The notes below the pieces were generated by a model. It ran no database searches and was not told where the DNA came from. It saw only the letters and a program-made list of their open reading frames with translations. DNA of 64,000 bases from Plasmopara viticola. Taxonomy: Eukaryota; Oomycota; Peronosporomycetes; Peronosporales; Peronosporaceae. The number at the start of each line of letters is the position of its first letter. Position 1 is the stretch's first letter. The stretch covers positions 248,001 to 312,000 of the forward strand of contig MBPM02000015.1 in NCBI GenBank assembly GCA_001695595.3. Direction: 5' to 3'. Both the position numbers and the translations under genes were made by a program. Of this stretch, positions 48,843-59,700 are shown piece after piece.

Positions 48843-49450
48843 TTTTGACCCTCTAGTAGGTCTAAAAGCTCCTCACATTCTTTGTCACCCTTTTTTCTGT
48901 GTGGGCCTCGAAAATGCTGCTAAGACCAAGAATGACGGTACTACATGCCTTCAGAAGTAAATAGTTCTCCAAGCTTTACTTGATCAAATTGGCGGCTTGA
49001 AGAACTCTATCACACCCATAGCGATACACTAGCAATTGATGTTGAACCTTTCAGCCTTTGCATCTTTGCCCGCGATGAAATATTGCAGTAAGGGCTTTAG
49101 ATTGCCATATCTTCTATATACCTGACCGATTTGGTTGCCAATATAACTCTGAGCTTTGCAGCACAAAAGCGCGTCGACAAGCACATTAAATTTGCCAGGC
49201 TTGTTTTCAGTGCGGAGGTTTTATCACGCAACGTATGCTCTTCTTGTTATTTTGTGAGAACAAGTAGGGGCGTATATGTCTCAGCGATGCTGAGATGGAT
49301 CGACCACGAAGGGAGCAGAGCCTTGAAGACGGACGCGGATTCCGCATAGTGCGTGCACCATGGTAAGAAACCATTAATCATAAGTATGGTAGCTTTGCTC
49401 GGTGGTCCTAAGCTGCCTGAACTGGCATCAAGGGTTTGCTTTATTCCAGC
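48843..49450. repeat. Dispersed repeat family X, copy 1
   Basis: This segment aligns along its length with 62481-63145 in the same orientation. Shared blocks include ATGACGGTACTACATGCCT, TATTGCAGTAAGGGCT, CTATATACCTGACC, CGCAACGTATG and CCTAAGCTGCCT. This copy lacks about 35 bases present in copy 2 and differs at many sites. Minus-strand reading in both copies gives similar peptides (SLEN-YLLLKACSTVI and SLEYGYLLEACSTVI), suggesting descent from a coding sequence. The family is not recognised. Confidence 0.8.
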
Positions 49451-49559
49451 GAATAGAGCTAGGGGATATAGAACATTCGCAACGATCGCGATAGAAGATC
49501 ATTGTTTTTGTAAGCAGGTTTAAATATTAGTATGGCATAAACAAGCAATAAATTAAGTA

Positions 49560-49744
49560 CTAGGAGAACAAGCAGATCGTCCTCAATCATCGACAATATC
49601 ACAAGCATCAAGGTTGATCTCTGCTTTCTGAAAAAAAATATTAAAAAGCTTATGCCACGGTGCGGCTCGCACAGCCAATACAGAGATCGACCTTAATGCA
49701 CTAGGCACTGTCGATGACTGATGACACTCTGCTCAGTCTCCTAG
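49560..49744. repeat. Foldback (MITE-like) element with 64-bp arms
   Basis: The left arm (49560-49623, CTAGGAGAACAAGCAG..GATCTCTG) and the right arm (49681-49744, CAGAGATCGACC..CTCCTAG) are ungapped reverse complements with 48 of 64 positions matching by my count, around a 57-base centre. A third, inverted end-like sequence (GAGACCGAGCAGAGTGTCCTCA family, 49758-49779) lies just outside. No transposase is present. Confidence 0.8.
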
Positions 49745-49779
49745 ATCTGAGTACAAAGAGACCGAGCAGAGTGTCCTCA

Positions 49780-52624
49780 AACACTAGTGTGTTCACGTAT
49801 GGAAGGAAGCTTATAGTTTGATAATGATCTCGACGAAAGATCGTTGTTTTAAAAAACACGTTTACAATACGTGCAAAATGGCAAGGGTTATAAGGGGCTG
49901 GTCAACAAAAAGGGGTGTCTGGTTAGTGGTTCCCTAAAACAATAGTGACAAAATCTCATTTGCTAGTTGAAAGATCTTTTGCTGTCTCTTTTTCTACTTA
50001 CCGATTTCCTCCTGTTCAACGTCACGAAAATTTAGTTTGTCAAGAAACAGTGTATTCCTCGGCATACGTCCTCAGTCATTATATCTATCTATCTGCGTTA
50101 GACTATGTCGCAACAATATGTGAAGCATCGCCTGTGCGCTTTATAGCTAGCCGTTTAAGCTATGCGCTATGCCTAGGGTATCTGTGCAGCAACAACAGGT
50201 AAAAGAACACGTCTCTTAACAAAATACACTCTCGCACAGAAGTGATTTCGTGTAGAGAGGTGGATAACTCACAACATTACTCGATAAAGTAACAAGCTGT
50301 GCTTTTACTTCTTTTGTGAACTACTTACCTCGCTGATCCTTGTGTTTACAATGACGCGTAATCGTGGCACATTCGCGATTCAAGTCTTTGATTTTTAGTC
50401 TCAGTTATAATAATTCTTGCATATACATCTAGATAACTAACGGGCTGTGATGTTAGAGCGCCATGATGACATGGATCAGTAATAAATGACCGTCAATTCA
50501 CAGCAGGCAAGGATGATTTTGAATCAATCGATTTAATGGGTAAGCGAGAAATGAGTAACGCGCAGACAAGCCAAGTACTGGTATAACGGTATACGCATAA
50601 AAGTATCAGCACGTTGCTTTTGATGTCGCTGTCAATATTAAGTTGGGTGATTAAGAGCCGTAATTTCACGCAGTTGTGTTTATTTTGCGCAGCATATATG
50701 CAACCTTGAAAAGGTGTGAGCACAAAATCTGTGCACAAAAGCGTACAAAGGCCATGCGGTGATAAACCTCCAATGAGCAAGCAGTTTAATTGAACACGGC
50801 GTCTGCTGCAGGCCGAAGGCCGTCGTGGTATTTACGGACGGCTTTCGTTAAGGCAAAGACTCGTTCAGTCTTGACAATTATTAAAATGATGAAGAATTGC
50901 AAGGTCATAGGCATAGCGACTGTCAATTGTATATTGCAAATTCATTACGTAATGAAGCTAGCAAATGGCTTACCATCTAATCCGCTACTATGTGTTCTTG
51001 TAGATTTCCGCGATAAAAAAATCACATATATTTCTTAGCTTCTAAGTCAGAAAGCGTCTCCGTGCATGAATGCGTGTGATCATTAGCCTTAGGTCGTCAA
51101 GTCGCTTCGCGGAATCGTCGTGTACACTATGCACAAAATCTAGAAATACGGGCTGCCACTTAGAAACTCGAACCATTTTCTGGATTATTAATAAATGCTT
51201 TGTCAGTGATTCGTCTTCCTCCAGCTTGCTACACCTGAAACACTTCACTTTGATCAAAGAACATATGACATGGTAGAGCGGACGACCGCGGTCCGCATAG
51301 ACACTTATGGTGCAGACACATATTGGGTCTGACGTAGGATCGAGATTTTTGGCAGCAGCCACCTTTGAATTCATAGAGGTCGCCGTTTAGTTTCTGCGTA
51401 GGATAAAAGGAGACGCGTCATTATGGGACAGCATGCTTTTGCCAATACCGGAAATTAACTCGCAAGTACACGTCAACGAGAGTCATTAATATCCACCATA
51501 CCAGATGGCGCGTCTCTGGGCGCGGTCACTACTAGTGTTCTCCGAAGCAATGAAGCCAGTCCGCATGTGTGATGTGGCTCAAAGTCCAGAAAGTAACTGT
51601 CAGTGTTCGGGCGTCACCAATTCCTTACCGATTCGACGAAGTGACGCAGTAGAATGTTGCTGTGGTTTTTGGAACAGCTGCAAGGTTCAATCAAGAAAAG
51701 AGTCTCTATTCTGACCGCAAAGCTCACAGAATAAAGGGAGATAGCCAAATTGCGTTGATGAGTTCGCAAGCTGTAAATTGTTTGATGACTTATTTTTGTT
51801 CCTCGGCAGTTGTTGTGCTCAAAGGTGACGTTACAAACGCAAGGCAATGCCAAATAGATGGAGCAAGACTGCGGAATAGGACAGCCTGGTGGCGCAATGT
51901 TATTGTTGGTATTACTAGCGGCGGAACTTGCAACAATGACAATTACTTTTTGGATCGGACTTAAGTGTCTAGCTACTAATAAGTAGTCCTGCAATAAGTA
52001 TTGATAAAGTGAACTTTTTTTCCTGCAAAGCACTTTTGGCTTCGGAGCGTAACAGACGCGGGTTGCCGTCAATGCATCATAATCGTCATACCTACCTATG
52101 ACAAAATTGTAATATTGCAATATTAACTAATTTTACAAAGCGCACTAAAGCCTTTAAAATGCCGTCGAATTTACGATGTGTGCCCAAATCCTCGCAATAT
52201 CGACAAAAATAGTCGAATACCCAAATTAACTTAGTACTACGTAATTTACGCTAATATACAAGTAGAATGGAATAATGACAGGTCACTGTTGTTTAAATTT
52301 GACACTAGCATATAAATCAGCACCCTTGAGCAGCGTAGTAGAGTCAGGTACAGAGAGATGTCCAACAGTCGTGTGTTTACAGGTGCCTTGTCTACTCCAA
52401 CATAGTATACGAACTGAAGCCATAGAAGTCTCAGTAATTGCTATTAGCCACTGCCTACTGGCTTCAAACTACGATGCGACCATCTTATTATTCTACTTTT
52501 TTCTTAAGTAGACGACCATCACAGTACTTCTTTCGCTCTTAGCAACAGCATTGTCATTTAGACCACAGAATGGTCAAGTAGCGTAATAAAGTAAGCTAGA
52601 TTCTCGATGACGTCCTCTGAGAAT
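49780..52624. other. Gene-poor stretch
   Basis: No gene is supported. Minus-strand 51042-51374 encodes a peptide (CFRCSKLEEDESLTKHL and following) reminiscent of copia-type Gag helices, but the evidence is weak. Overlapping frames on both strands at 51505-52120 include a hydrophobic run but no recognisable family. The remainder is AT-rich with short frames. Confidence 0.4.
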
Positions 52625-52675
52625 CAATTTGACTGGTATTATTTGTTCTATTTAGAAATAATACCAGTCAAATTG
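52625..52675. repeat. Perfect 20-bp inverted repeat, 11-base loop
   Basis: CAATTTGACTGGTATTATTT (52625-52644) is exactly complementary, in inverted order, to 52656-52675. The loop is GTTCTATTTAG. It would form a strong hairpin in RNA or single-stranded DNA. It could be a short foldback element; no adjacent gene explains it as a terminator. Confidence 0.9.
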
Positions 52676-53052
52676 GTTCATGTACTCATTACAACTCTCC
52701 TTTACCCGCGCAGTAGATCCTTCGAACGTCAGTAAAACGACTTCCGGGCTCTCTACTAGTATTGTAACACAGATGTGGAGACTTTTCTTAGCTGTCAATT
52801 GTCAACTGAGGCTTGGTCGGCGAGCGGTACGAAGTCGGCGAAGGAGGAGTACCAGCTGTTTAGTGCAACCTGAGAGGCGATATTAAATGGAGAGCTCTTA
52901 CGTATACTGCAGCCCAACTGGTGGCCCTCAGCCATCTCGTGCCAAGCCTATCATTATCCTATCCTTTATTACACATCCTGAATAATATTCAACCAATAAG
53001 ATGTTAGACTCCCGATAATTATGAGACATCCGGTCCTCGTTTCTTGTTGTGG

Positions 53053-53401
53053 AAGTATGCATTGTATTGTATTGTATTACGTTATCGCGTTGCCAAGTTA
53101 TGCACGTGCTGGGCTCAGTCTGGCTAGTCCACGGCATAGTGTGGTGTCCGCATACGTCGGGTCTCGTTCGGCGGGCAGTGCAGCCAGCACAGAGATCGTG
53201 AGGGTCTTCCATTATTTTGTTTATCTCTGACTTGGTAAGAGCCCAGGTGGCACCCTAGTGCTGGAGACCGTCGCGTCGAGGGTGAGACTCGTTAGAGACC
53301 TGCAGATGCCCGAGAGCACCTGCCCGAAGCGCGCGAGCATTTAGCCCCGTGCTTGGAAGGAGGGCGTCACCCCAACCTTTTCCCTGATTGAAAGTATGCA
53401 T
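53053..53401 (-). mobile_element. Non-LTR-type retroposon, longer copy 2
   Basis: This is the same GC-rich element as at 5932-6213, again with its tail to the left (minus-strand orientation): three ATACA-type pentamers at about 53063-53077. Identical 10-base repeats AAGTATGCAT at 53053-53062 and 53392-53401 fit a target-site duplication. They place the element at about 53063-53391, roughly 45 bases longer at its head than copy 1. A minus-strand frame starting MEDPHDLCAGC is conserved in both copies, but may only reflect recent common origin. Confidence 0.75.
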
Positions 53402-54846
53402 ATTTAGCATAATGGACGTTACCGGTAAACCAACCGGTAATGAAAGTTACGTCAAAAGTATTTTTGTTGTGGTACCACTACTGTCCAATTGATGGTTTTC
53501 GTTGCCCATGTGCTTTAATTTGCAATACAGTGTAAATATATGAGGTACTGATCTACCTTAGTTGGCCAAAACAATTTGTATCACAGACAACCATAGTTTG
53601 TTCATTGACAAAATTGCCAGAGAGGTACTTGTTGGCCTTGGCCGTCATGGGCATCCCCAATGCAGTCGAGACAACATTCAACAAAAATTTCAAGGCATAA
53701 TATTGGTTTGATGAAGTCAGCAACGTACAGATCAAAGCACCTCTTCATTGTTGTAATTACCCGTGTTCGCGATAGAAGGCGATGCTGCTCACGTCACGTA
53801 GAAGCTAGCGTAAAAACTATGCGCGCTATGGGGTTAGATGTGGACTTTAAAAGGGTGATACATGTACTCTGAGCACTTCTTAGTAGACTTTGCTATTTTG
53901 GTATGCTACACTGGGTCTGACTGCCTCGATTACTCAACTTACTGCCATTTGAAGTTTACATGGTGGTGCATTTTTGCCGCCAAAATTTTACATATTACCA
54001 GTAAACAATTTGCTTCGGGTGATGCCCAGTATATACAGATTGCCTAAGATAAATTACAAAGGAAGGACTGTCAAAAACATGGTTGGTGTTTGCTAAAAAA
54101 TGCCATTTCTTGTCGTAAATCGAAACCGAGAACCTGCAACCTGAAAGGATGAGTGGTCAATACTGATGTATTGATTCGAGTTTGAAAGGTCCCTAACCCA
54201 CGTGTACTGTGACTTCTGTTACAATGGACGATCTACAGTTGTTTCGCAGATATTATACCTCAATCGCCTATACGCGCCGTAATCTAAAAATAATTACACC
54301 GCAACAATAAATTGTATTTTACAAAGCTCAAAGCGCTTTCGTTGTCACACCAAGATAATCGGAATTGCGGTTTTTGGGTGCTTTCATGATCTGAGTAGTG
54401 CAAAGTCTTTTTTCATATCAATTAACAGTCTAGATCGTAATGAGAGTGGTGATGAGTGGCTTTATGACAACGCGTAAATACAGAATGCATCGCAAGATGG
54501 GTCAAATACTTAGAATTACAAAACATGACACCGTTTTTTGTTATTTCAGCGATTAATTTACTTGATTATTTAGTGCCAGCTACCCGAGCCTCAACAATTT
54601 CTAAAATTCCAACTTTGCGCTGTGTGGGGACATTCGAAAAAAGCGCTAGACACTTCATATCCGGCGTTCTGTTGAAAAAACAAGCTCGATGTACGAAAGC
54701 GATTGTCTGAAAGTGCAATATGCCTGCAAATTGCATTACTTCATCGATTTGTAATAAACTCACATTGCATTTACCACGTTTTTACAAAATCACTTTTTAC
54801 AACAAAGACGATACGATAGCTATACCCCCTTATGTGTCTCGACTAG
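53402..54846. other. 3' flank of the laccase gene, no gene seen
   Basis: This interval contains short frames only. Its part 54020-54400 resembles 46570-46960 (see the duplicated block). No gene or RNA is recognisable. Confidence 0.5.
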
Positions 54847-56631
54847 CTACATTGATGATGAAAAGCTGCTGTTGCTGCCGCAAACACTGAGAACAGAGTT
54901 AGAGAAGGATTTCACTCCTTTTTGTTGCAGTTCCTCCTCGCCCTCCACCAGCAACATTGACAATCCGGCTGCAATGTGCCACTCAATGTGGCAGTGGAAA
55001 TGCCAAACGCCTGGATTATCAGCCCAAAAGCGCAAGACCGTGTATCCGAAAACTGTACAGCTACCGTTCGCATCAAGTGTGCAAGGCGGAACAGTATACA
55101 CGTCGCGTGTCATCGGGTTCGTCAAATTAAGAGGTGGCAATGTGTTGTTAAAAATTTGTTCAAGTGGTGCCGTTCCAGTGGCCACACAGTACGGCGAGTG
55201 TGAATGCATGTGAATGGGATGTTGAACTCCTTTCACATTAACCAACACCACCTCAATATGTTTGCCAAATTCGATTTTACGAGCGTTGGCATCTAGCGGA
55301 AGCTCCTCGGTCTTCAAACCACCCGCAATTGAAAAAAGTGGGGGCTCAACTGGACTAACAAAGGTGCGAAATTCTCCACCATCAATTGAGAAGAAACCAA
55401 GTCCATTTTCCATTTTGAATTGCACCACCATACGGTCATCAGGGGTGTCGGGGAGCACACCTGGTTCTAGGGGTGTAAAATCAAACTCGGGAATTGTTGA
55501 AAGATTTTGTTGCTTCTGTGTCGTCGGTTCAGGTTCATCCTTGATATCGTGGAAAGAACTAGCCGAACCTTCGTCAACAAAGCCTTCACAAGCAATTTCA
55601 GCGGTTCCTGCAGTCGATGGAGTACCGTGAAGCAAATGGTTTTGTTGCTCGCGAGTCGTCGATTCAGCTTGATTCTTATTATCGTAGGAAACAATAGCCA
55701 AACCTTCGTCAACAAAGCCTTCACCAGCGTTTTCAGCGGTTCCTTCAGTCCAAGGAATACCGTTAAGCCCCTTGGCACGCATCCAGAACGAATTAATGTG
55801 TTCGTTACTCGTGCTTTTTTTTGCTTCTACCACGATATCGTAGCGTTGGCCAGCGTTGATAAAGATCCAGTTGATGGGCTGTGACGGCTCGAGGTAGTCA
55901 GCATCAGCAGCAACTACGCGAAATTCGTGATCGTCAATGCTGAACTCGATCGGGGCCAGAGCTACCATACTAATGAGGCGAAGAAGGTATTTCTTTCCTG
56001 CCTCAAATTGAAACTTGGAAAGGGGTTGGACATCGGTACAATTGGTAAAATTGTGAGTAGCAGCGGCAGTGCAATTGTATCGACCACGGTTATTGATGAC
56101 GATGGTGTCCCATATTGGTACAGCCACTGGCGCTTGATGGTACAAATCCCCCAACTGAATAATGTACTCCTTATCAATATCCTTTTCCCAGTCATGCAGT
56201 TCGGCTGGGCGAACAATCATGGGACCTCGTAATCCAAACGCATATTGTGACAAGTGGTGGCTGTGCCACCAAAATGAACCCGCTTTGTCAGGAACGAAGT
56301 GGTAAGTCATTGTTGCATTCGGAGGAATGGTGCACTGGGTGATCTCGGATGCACCATCCATCTCTTGGGTTCCAAGTTGCTTCATTCCGTGCCAATGCAG
56401 ACACGTCGGGTCAGATAGTTGGTTCGTCACGCGCACTTCGACCTCCTGGCCCAACACCACGTCAATGAGAGCTTGGTCACCAGGTTTGTCATTGATTCCG
56501 AGGTAGTTTAGAAAGACTCCGTCGTGTTCAGTAAAGATGTTCGTTATGCGCCAATTGTAGGTGACAACGTCAGCTACACTGGAAACAAATTGGAGAGCGA
56601 GTAAGGCTGATGTCAAGGCAGTGAAGTTCAT
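54847..56631 (-). CDS. Secreted laccase-like multicopper oxidase
   Basis: The product is a 594-residue, intronless enzyme that would oxidise phenolic or similar substrates and reduce oxygen to water. A signal peptide covers about residues 1-20. All four copper motifs are intact: L1 HWHGMKQ (79-85) with DGASEITQCTI; L2 WWHSHHLSQYAFGLRGP (121-137); L3 HPIHMHSH (471-478); and L4 GVWHFHCHIEWH (541-552). Cys547 is the type-1 ligand. The axial position (Cys+10) is Leu557, a class associated with higher redox potential than Met-type laccases. Several NxT/S glycosylation sites are present. Residues 287-376 hold two 45-residue tandem units, so the linker is longer than in relatives. A good Inr/FPR promoter lies 59-75 bases upstream of the start. 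Two decayed paralogues sit 7 and 13 kb away. Its role may be pigment or wall chemistry, or host phenolic detoxification. Confidence 0.95.
   Translation of the reverse strand: MNFTALTSALLALQFVSSVADVVTYNWRITNIFTEHDGVFLNYLGINDKPGDQALIDVVLGQEVEVRVTNQLSDPTCLHWHGMKQLGTQEMDGASEITQCTIPPNATMTYHFVPDKAGSFWWHSHHLSQYAFGLRGPMIVRPAELHDWEKDIDKEYIIQLGDLYHQAPVAVPIWDTIVINNRGRYNCTAAATHNFTNCTDVQPLSKFQFEAGKKYLLRLISMVALAPIEFSIDDHEFRVVAADADYLEPSQPINWIFINAGQRYDIVVEAKKSTSNEHINSFWMRAKGLNGIPWTEGTAENAGEGFVDEGLAIVSYDNKNQAESTTREQQNHLLHGTPSTAGTAEIACEGFVDEGSASSFHDIKDEPEPTTQKQQNLSTIPEFDFTPLEPGVLPDTPDDRMVVQFKMENGLGFFSIDGGEFRTFVSPVEPPLFSIAGGLKTEELPLDANARKIEFGKHIEVVLVNVKGVQHPIHMHSHSPYCVATGTAPLEQIFNNTLPPLNLTNPMTRDVYTVPPCTLDANGSCTVFGYTVLRFWADNPGVWHFHCHIEWHIAAGLSMLLVEGEEELQQKGVKSFSNSVLSVCGSNSSFSSSM
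55504..55773 (-). repeat. 135-bp in-frame tandem duplication in the laccase linker
   Basis: Units 55639-55773 and 55504-55638 encode two 45-residue repeats. The first reads GTAENAGEGFVDEG..STTREQQN (within 287-331) and the second GTAEIACEGFVDEG..PTTQKQQN (within 332-376). Substitutions are frequent but the frame is kept. Laccase pseudogene 1 carries only one unit at the matching place. Confidence 0.9.
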
Positions 56632-56689
56632 AGCTTGACCAATGTTTCCTCCTTGATGTTGTAGTAATATCCAATGGTGGAAGTTGAAT

Positions 56690-56706
56690 GCAAAATGAAA
56701 AGTGAG
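56690..56706 (-). promoter_or_regulatory. Inr + FPR core promoter of the laccase gene
   Basis: The minus strand reads CTCACTTTTCATTTTGC. TCACTTT satisfies the oomycete initiator TCAYTYY, and CATTTTGC satisfies the flanking promoter region MAWTTTNC at the canonical spacing. It sits 59-75 bases before the ATG, a normal 5' leader for oomycetes. This supports both the start codon and active expression. Confidence 0.8.
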
Positions 56707-59700
56707 ACTGTCATCGGTTCGAAAAACGTGTCCCGATTTTGAGGAAAAGCGCCTGCATGTGTTGTAAATGCAATTTTGAAATACAATATTGTACGGGATT
56801 ACGCATACCGCACGACTTTATAAGAAGTCTACACATAGAAATAGATGCTCTATTCCTCCCGATAAGAAATGGACGCTTATTAATGAAAAGATCTACCCTA
56901 TGAATTTTGCGTTTATCATGATAGCACTTTTGACCTATTGATTGCTTACTCATCAGACGGAACGTTCAAAAAGGTCCAAAATTCTGTACAGTATGATACT
57001 TTGCTTTCTTCGAACGTTTTACCGCGAACCCATATGACTATGGTGCCCTCGGACAACACTTTTTATGCTAACTCATGAACGGTAAAGGACGCCTTTTTAG
57101 AAAAGATGAGACAGTCGGTTACAGCTGTGTGGGAATAATATATACCTAGCCACCTAGCTGATGCAACAATTGTATGAGTATGAATTCGAAAGGTAAATAT
57201 TAACGCGAAAATCCACGATGATGGCACAAGCAGTATTGAATATTGTTAAGAACCGAGTGATCTCGTATAGTTCGAGGATACATTCACTAAAACCAATTGA
57301 GTAGTCTTTGCAGTAGCAAATGCCTTTTTTTCATGCACCAGTACTAATGCATTTCACTTCTGCATTATTTATACTGATAGGGCGCTTGTTGTGCGCCAGA
57401 AGCCACCATTTTTTAAGAACTTTCATCGGAAAACCAGCATTATATCAAAACGCATTACAGACACAATGCCACAAGCTGTCTATTTCGCTCTCTTTCGACG
57501 TACCTTTCGATAGTTTAACGGTGGCGGCGATCACGTTGTTGGTTCGTGTCACTTGGCAAAGCGAGCTACTTCAGCTATACGTGTCAATACAGCTGAGCGA
57601 TTCGACGTTAGACCTCCTCTTAAATTTGAATCTATGTTACTGCTGCACACATCATACGTAGATGTTTTTGTCGGGAAAACCATTTGTATGATTTATTGCG
57701 AGGTGAATGTCACACAATGTATTTGATTTGGAATGGAACACAGATTTTTGATTGATATACTAGTCTTAAAAAATTTTTCACGGTGGATGGGCTACTGGAG
57801 CCTTTGCGTGAACTGTCCTGCTGTTGCTAATTAGTTGATAAAAAATTTCTGTGTAGTTCTTGTATCTTATCGCACGTTTATTAAAAAAACATGTGTTTAA
57901 ACATCTTAGCGCATTTGAGCAGACTTTACTCCTTAGACCATAATCAGTAGACAAGACGCCAAGAATAGTCCTTGCATTTACTTACGGCCCGTAACCACAT
58001 CTAAACTACGATTCGTATTAGCTCAAAAGAGGAATTGTAGGAAGGGATAAACATTGTGATAAATAGTATTTTTGGCGCAAATTATTGCACTTGTCGATCT
58101 CGTTAAGACCGGCGAAAGTAAACGGTCCTTCACTGAAAGGTCGTATATCGTATTGCACGTTCTTTTTGTGCAAGGTGCTGTGTGACCTCGTCCTTTGTAG
58201 TCGATTATGGTGGTCAAATCTACGACCACGCCTAAACTCTCCCAAGATTGTCAAAATTAATACGACCACCTTCGGGCCACCTTCCCACATCCTCCGAACG
58301 ACCAGTCCACACTGCTCTTGAGACTTCTGGAGACCTGAACATTGCCCATTCCCTGCTATTAAGCAGCTGGCGCGCGTCATGTGTTCAGGCTCTACGAGCA
58401 AACTTAAGACTCGTAAGCCCAGAAAGCACGAGCTCAGAAAGTCTAATGTGAGATCCAAACCGATATTTTCTTTTACCCTTTATCCTTGTTGTGAAAAGGA
58501 AGCCAGCGTCTTGTTTTCCATATAAAGTTGGAATGGATGACCACAAAGGCATGAATGAATAGGTGGAGGAGGCATTCGTGCTAGCTCTCCTGAGGAATCG
58601 AATTATGACAACTCATTCTTGAGCCAAAAGACCTGTAGTGTTTGAGCAAAATGCAAGGTCAATACATATATTAGGTCCTTTCTTCACAACAACTTGCTAA
58701 TAACATTTTTATTTAGTCAAAGGGTCTTACAGTCCGAGCGCAACCATCTTGCCATAGGCGCAATATCTCGAGTGTGCTTAATTATTTGCTAATCTATGAC
58801 GTCATCGTTGCCTATTCGCGCTGTGGGATAGCTGTCATTATATAATCGTCAGAAGTGCCCTACCCGTATACTGCAGATGGTCGAGGCATGTCCTTGACAG
58901 CAAAAAGTGTTTTTTACCAATCCTTTGTGTTCGGGGGCAAGTAAGGAAAGGTGAGCAGTGTTCGCACTTTCTAATCTGCGAGCAAGCAGGGTTCAACCAC
59001 GTGCACATATTTTCATGTGGCAAAGAAGAGTTTTCGCCCCTTCGTGAGGAGCCACTTTGAACAAATCGAAATGACTAACTGTGTTGATCGACGGCTTAAC
59101 GGTATAACTCAACTCTTGAAGTGCAGTAAGCAACTATTAATGAAGCAACTTAGATTGATTTTGAACAGGGAGTACACCAAAAGTCAGGCTCGCTTTTTCG
59201 GAAATGCTTTAATTAGGCAGTTTCGGCTGTTCGCCCAAGTCTATAAAGATCTGAAAGCTCATCTCGAGTCTTGGTAGCCTCTGGGGAGTTAAGAAATTCC
59301 GCGCGCCATCTAACGATCGCGCTCAACGAAAATAGACATTCTAATGCTTTTGAAGAGAACAACAACAACGGAACCAGTTTCGGTTTGACTGGCTAATATG
59401 ATGACTATTAACGCTCCGAAGATTCAAATGATCTGGCGGTGAATTAGAGGAGTCGGAAGCACACTGTCATTTTTTGCAGCTGACATTAAGGTGTATGAGT
59501 TGATTTCAAGAATGCCATGGCAGAAAGAGCACAAGCTCTAGAACAATCGTCCGGGCAAGCCTGCCACACACGAAGTAATATGTCATCAGACAATGGTCAA
59601 ATCCACGAGAGCAATGTAAGTTCATTTCACCTTTTTGGTTGAAATGGCAACATCTGCCATGGTGTGATATTCAGAATTTTCACACTCGTCAGCAACTTTT

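Noticed and set aside
55262..55630. Plus-strand 122-codon frame opposite the laccase linker
   Set aside because: It lies wholly antisense to a gene with all copper motifs, and arises from the tandem duplication and low stop density.
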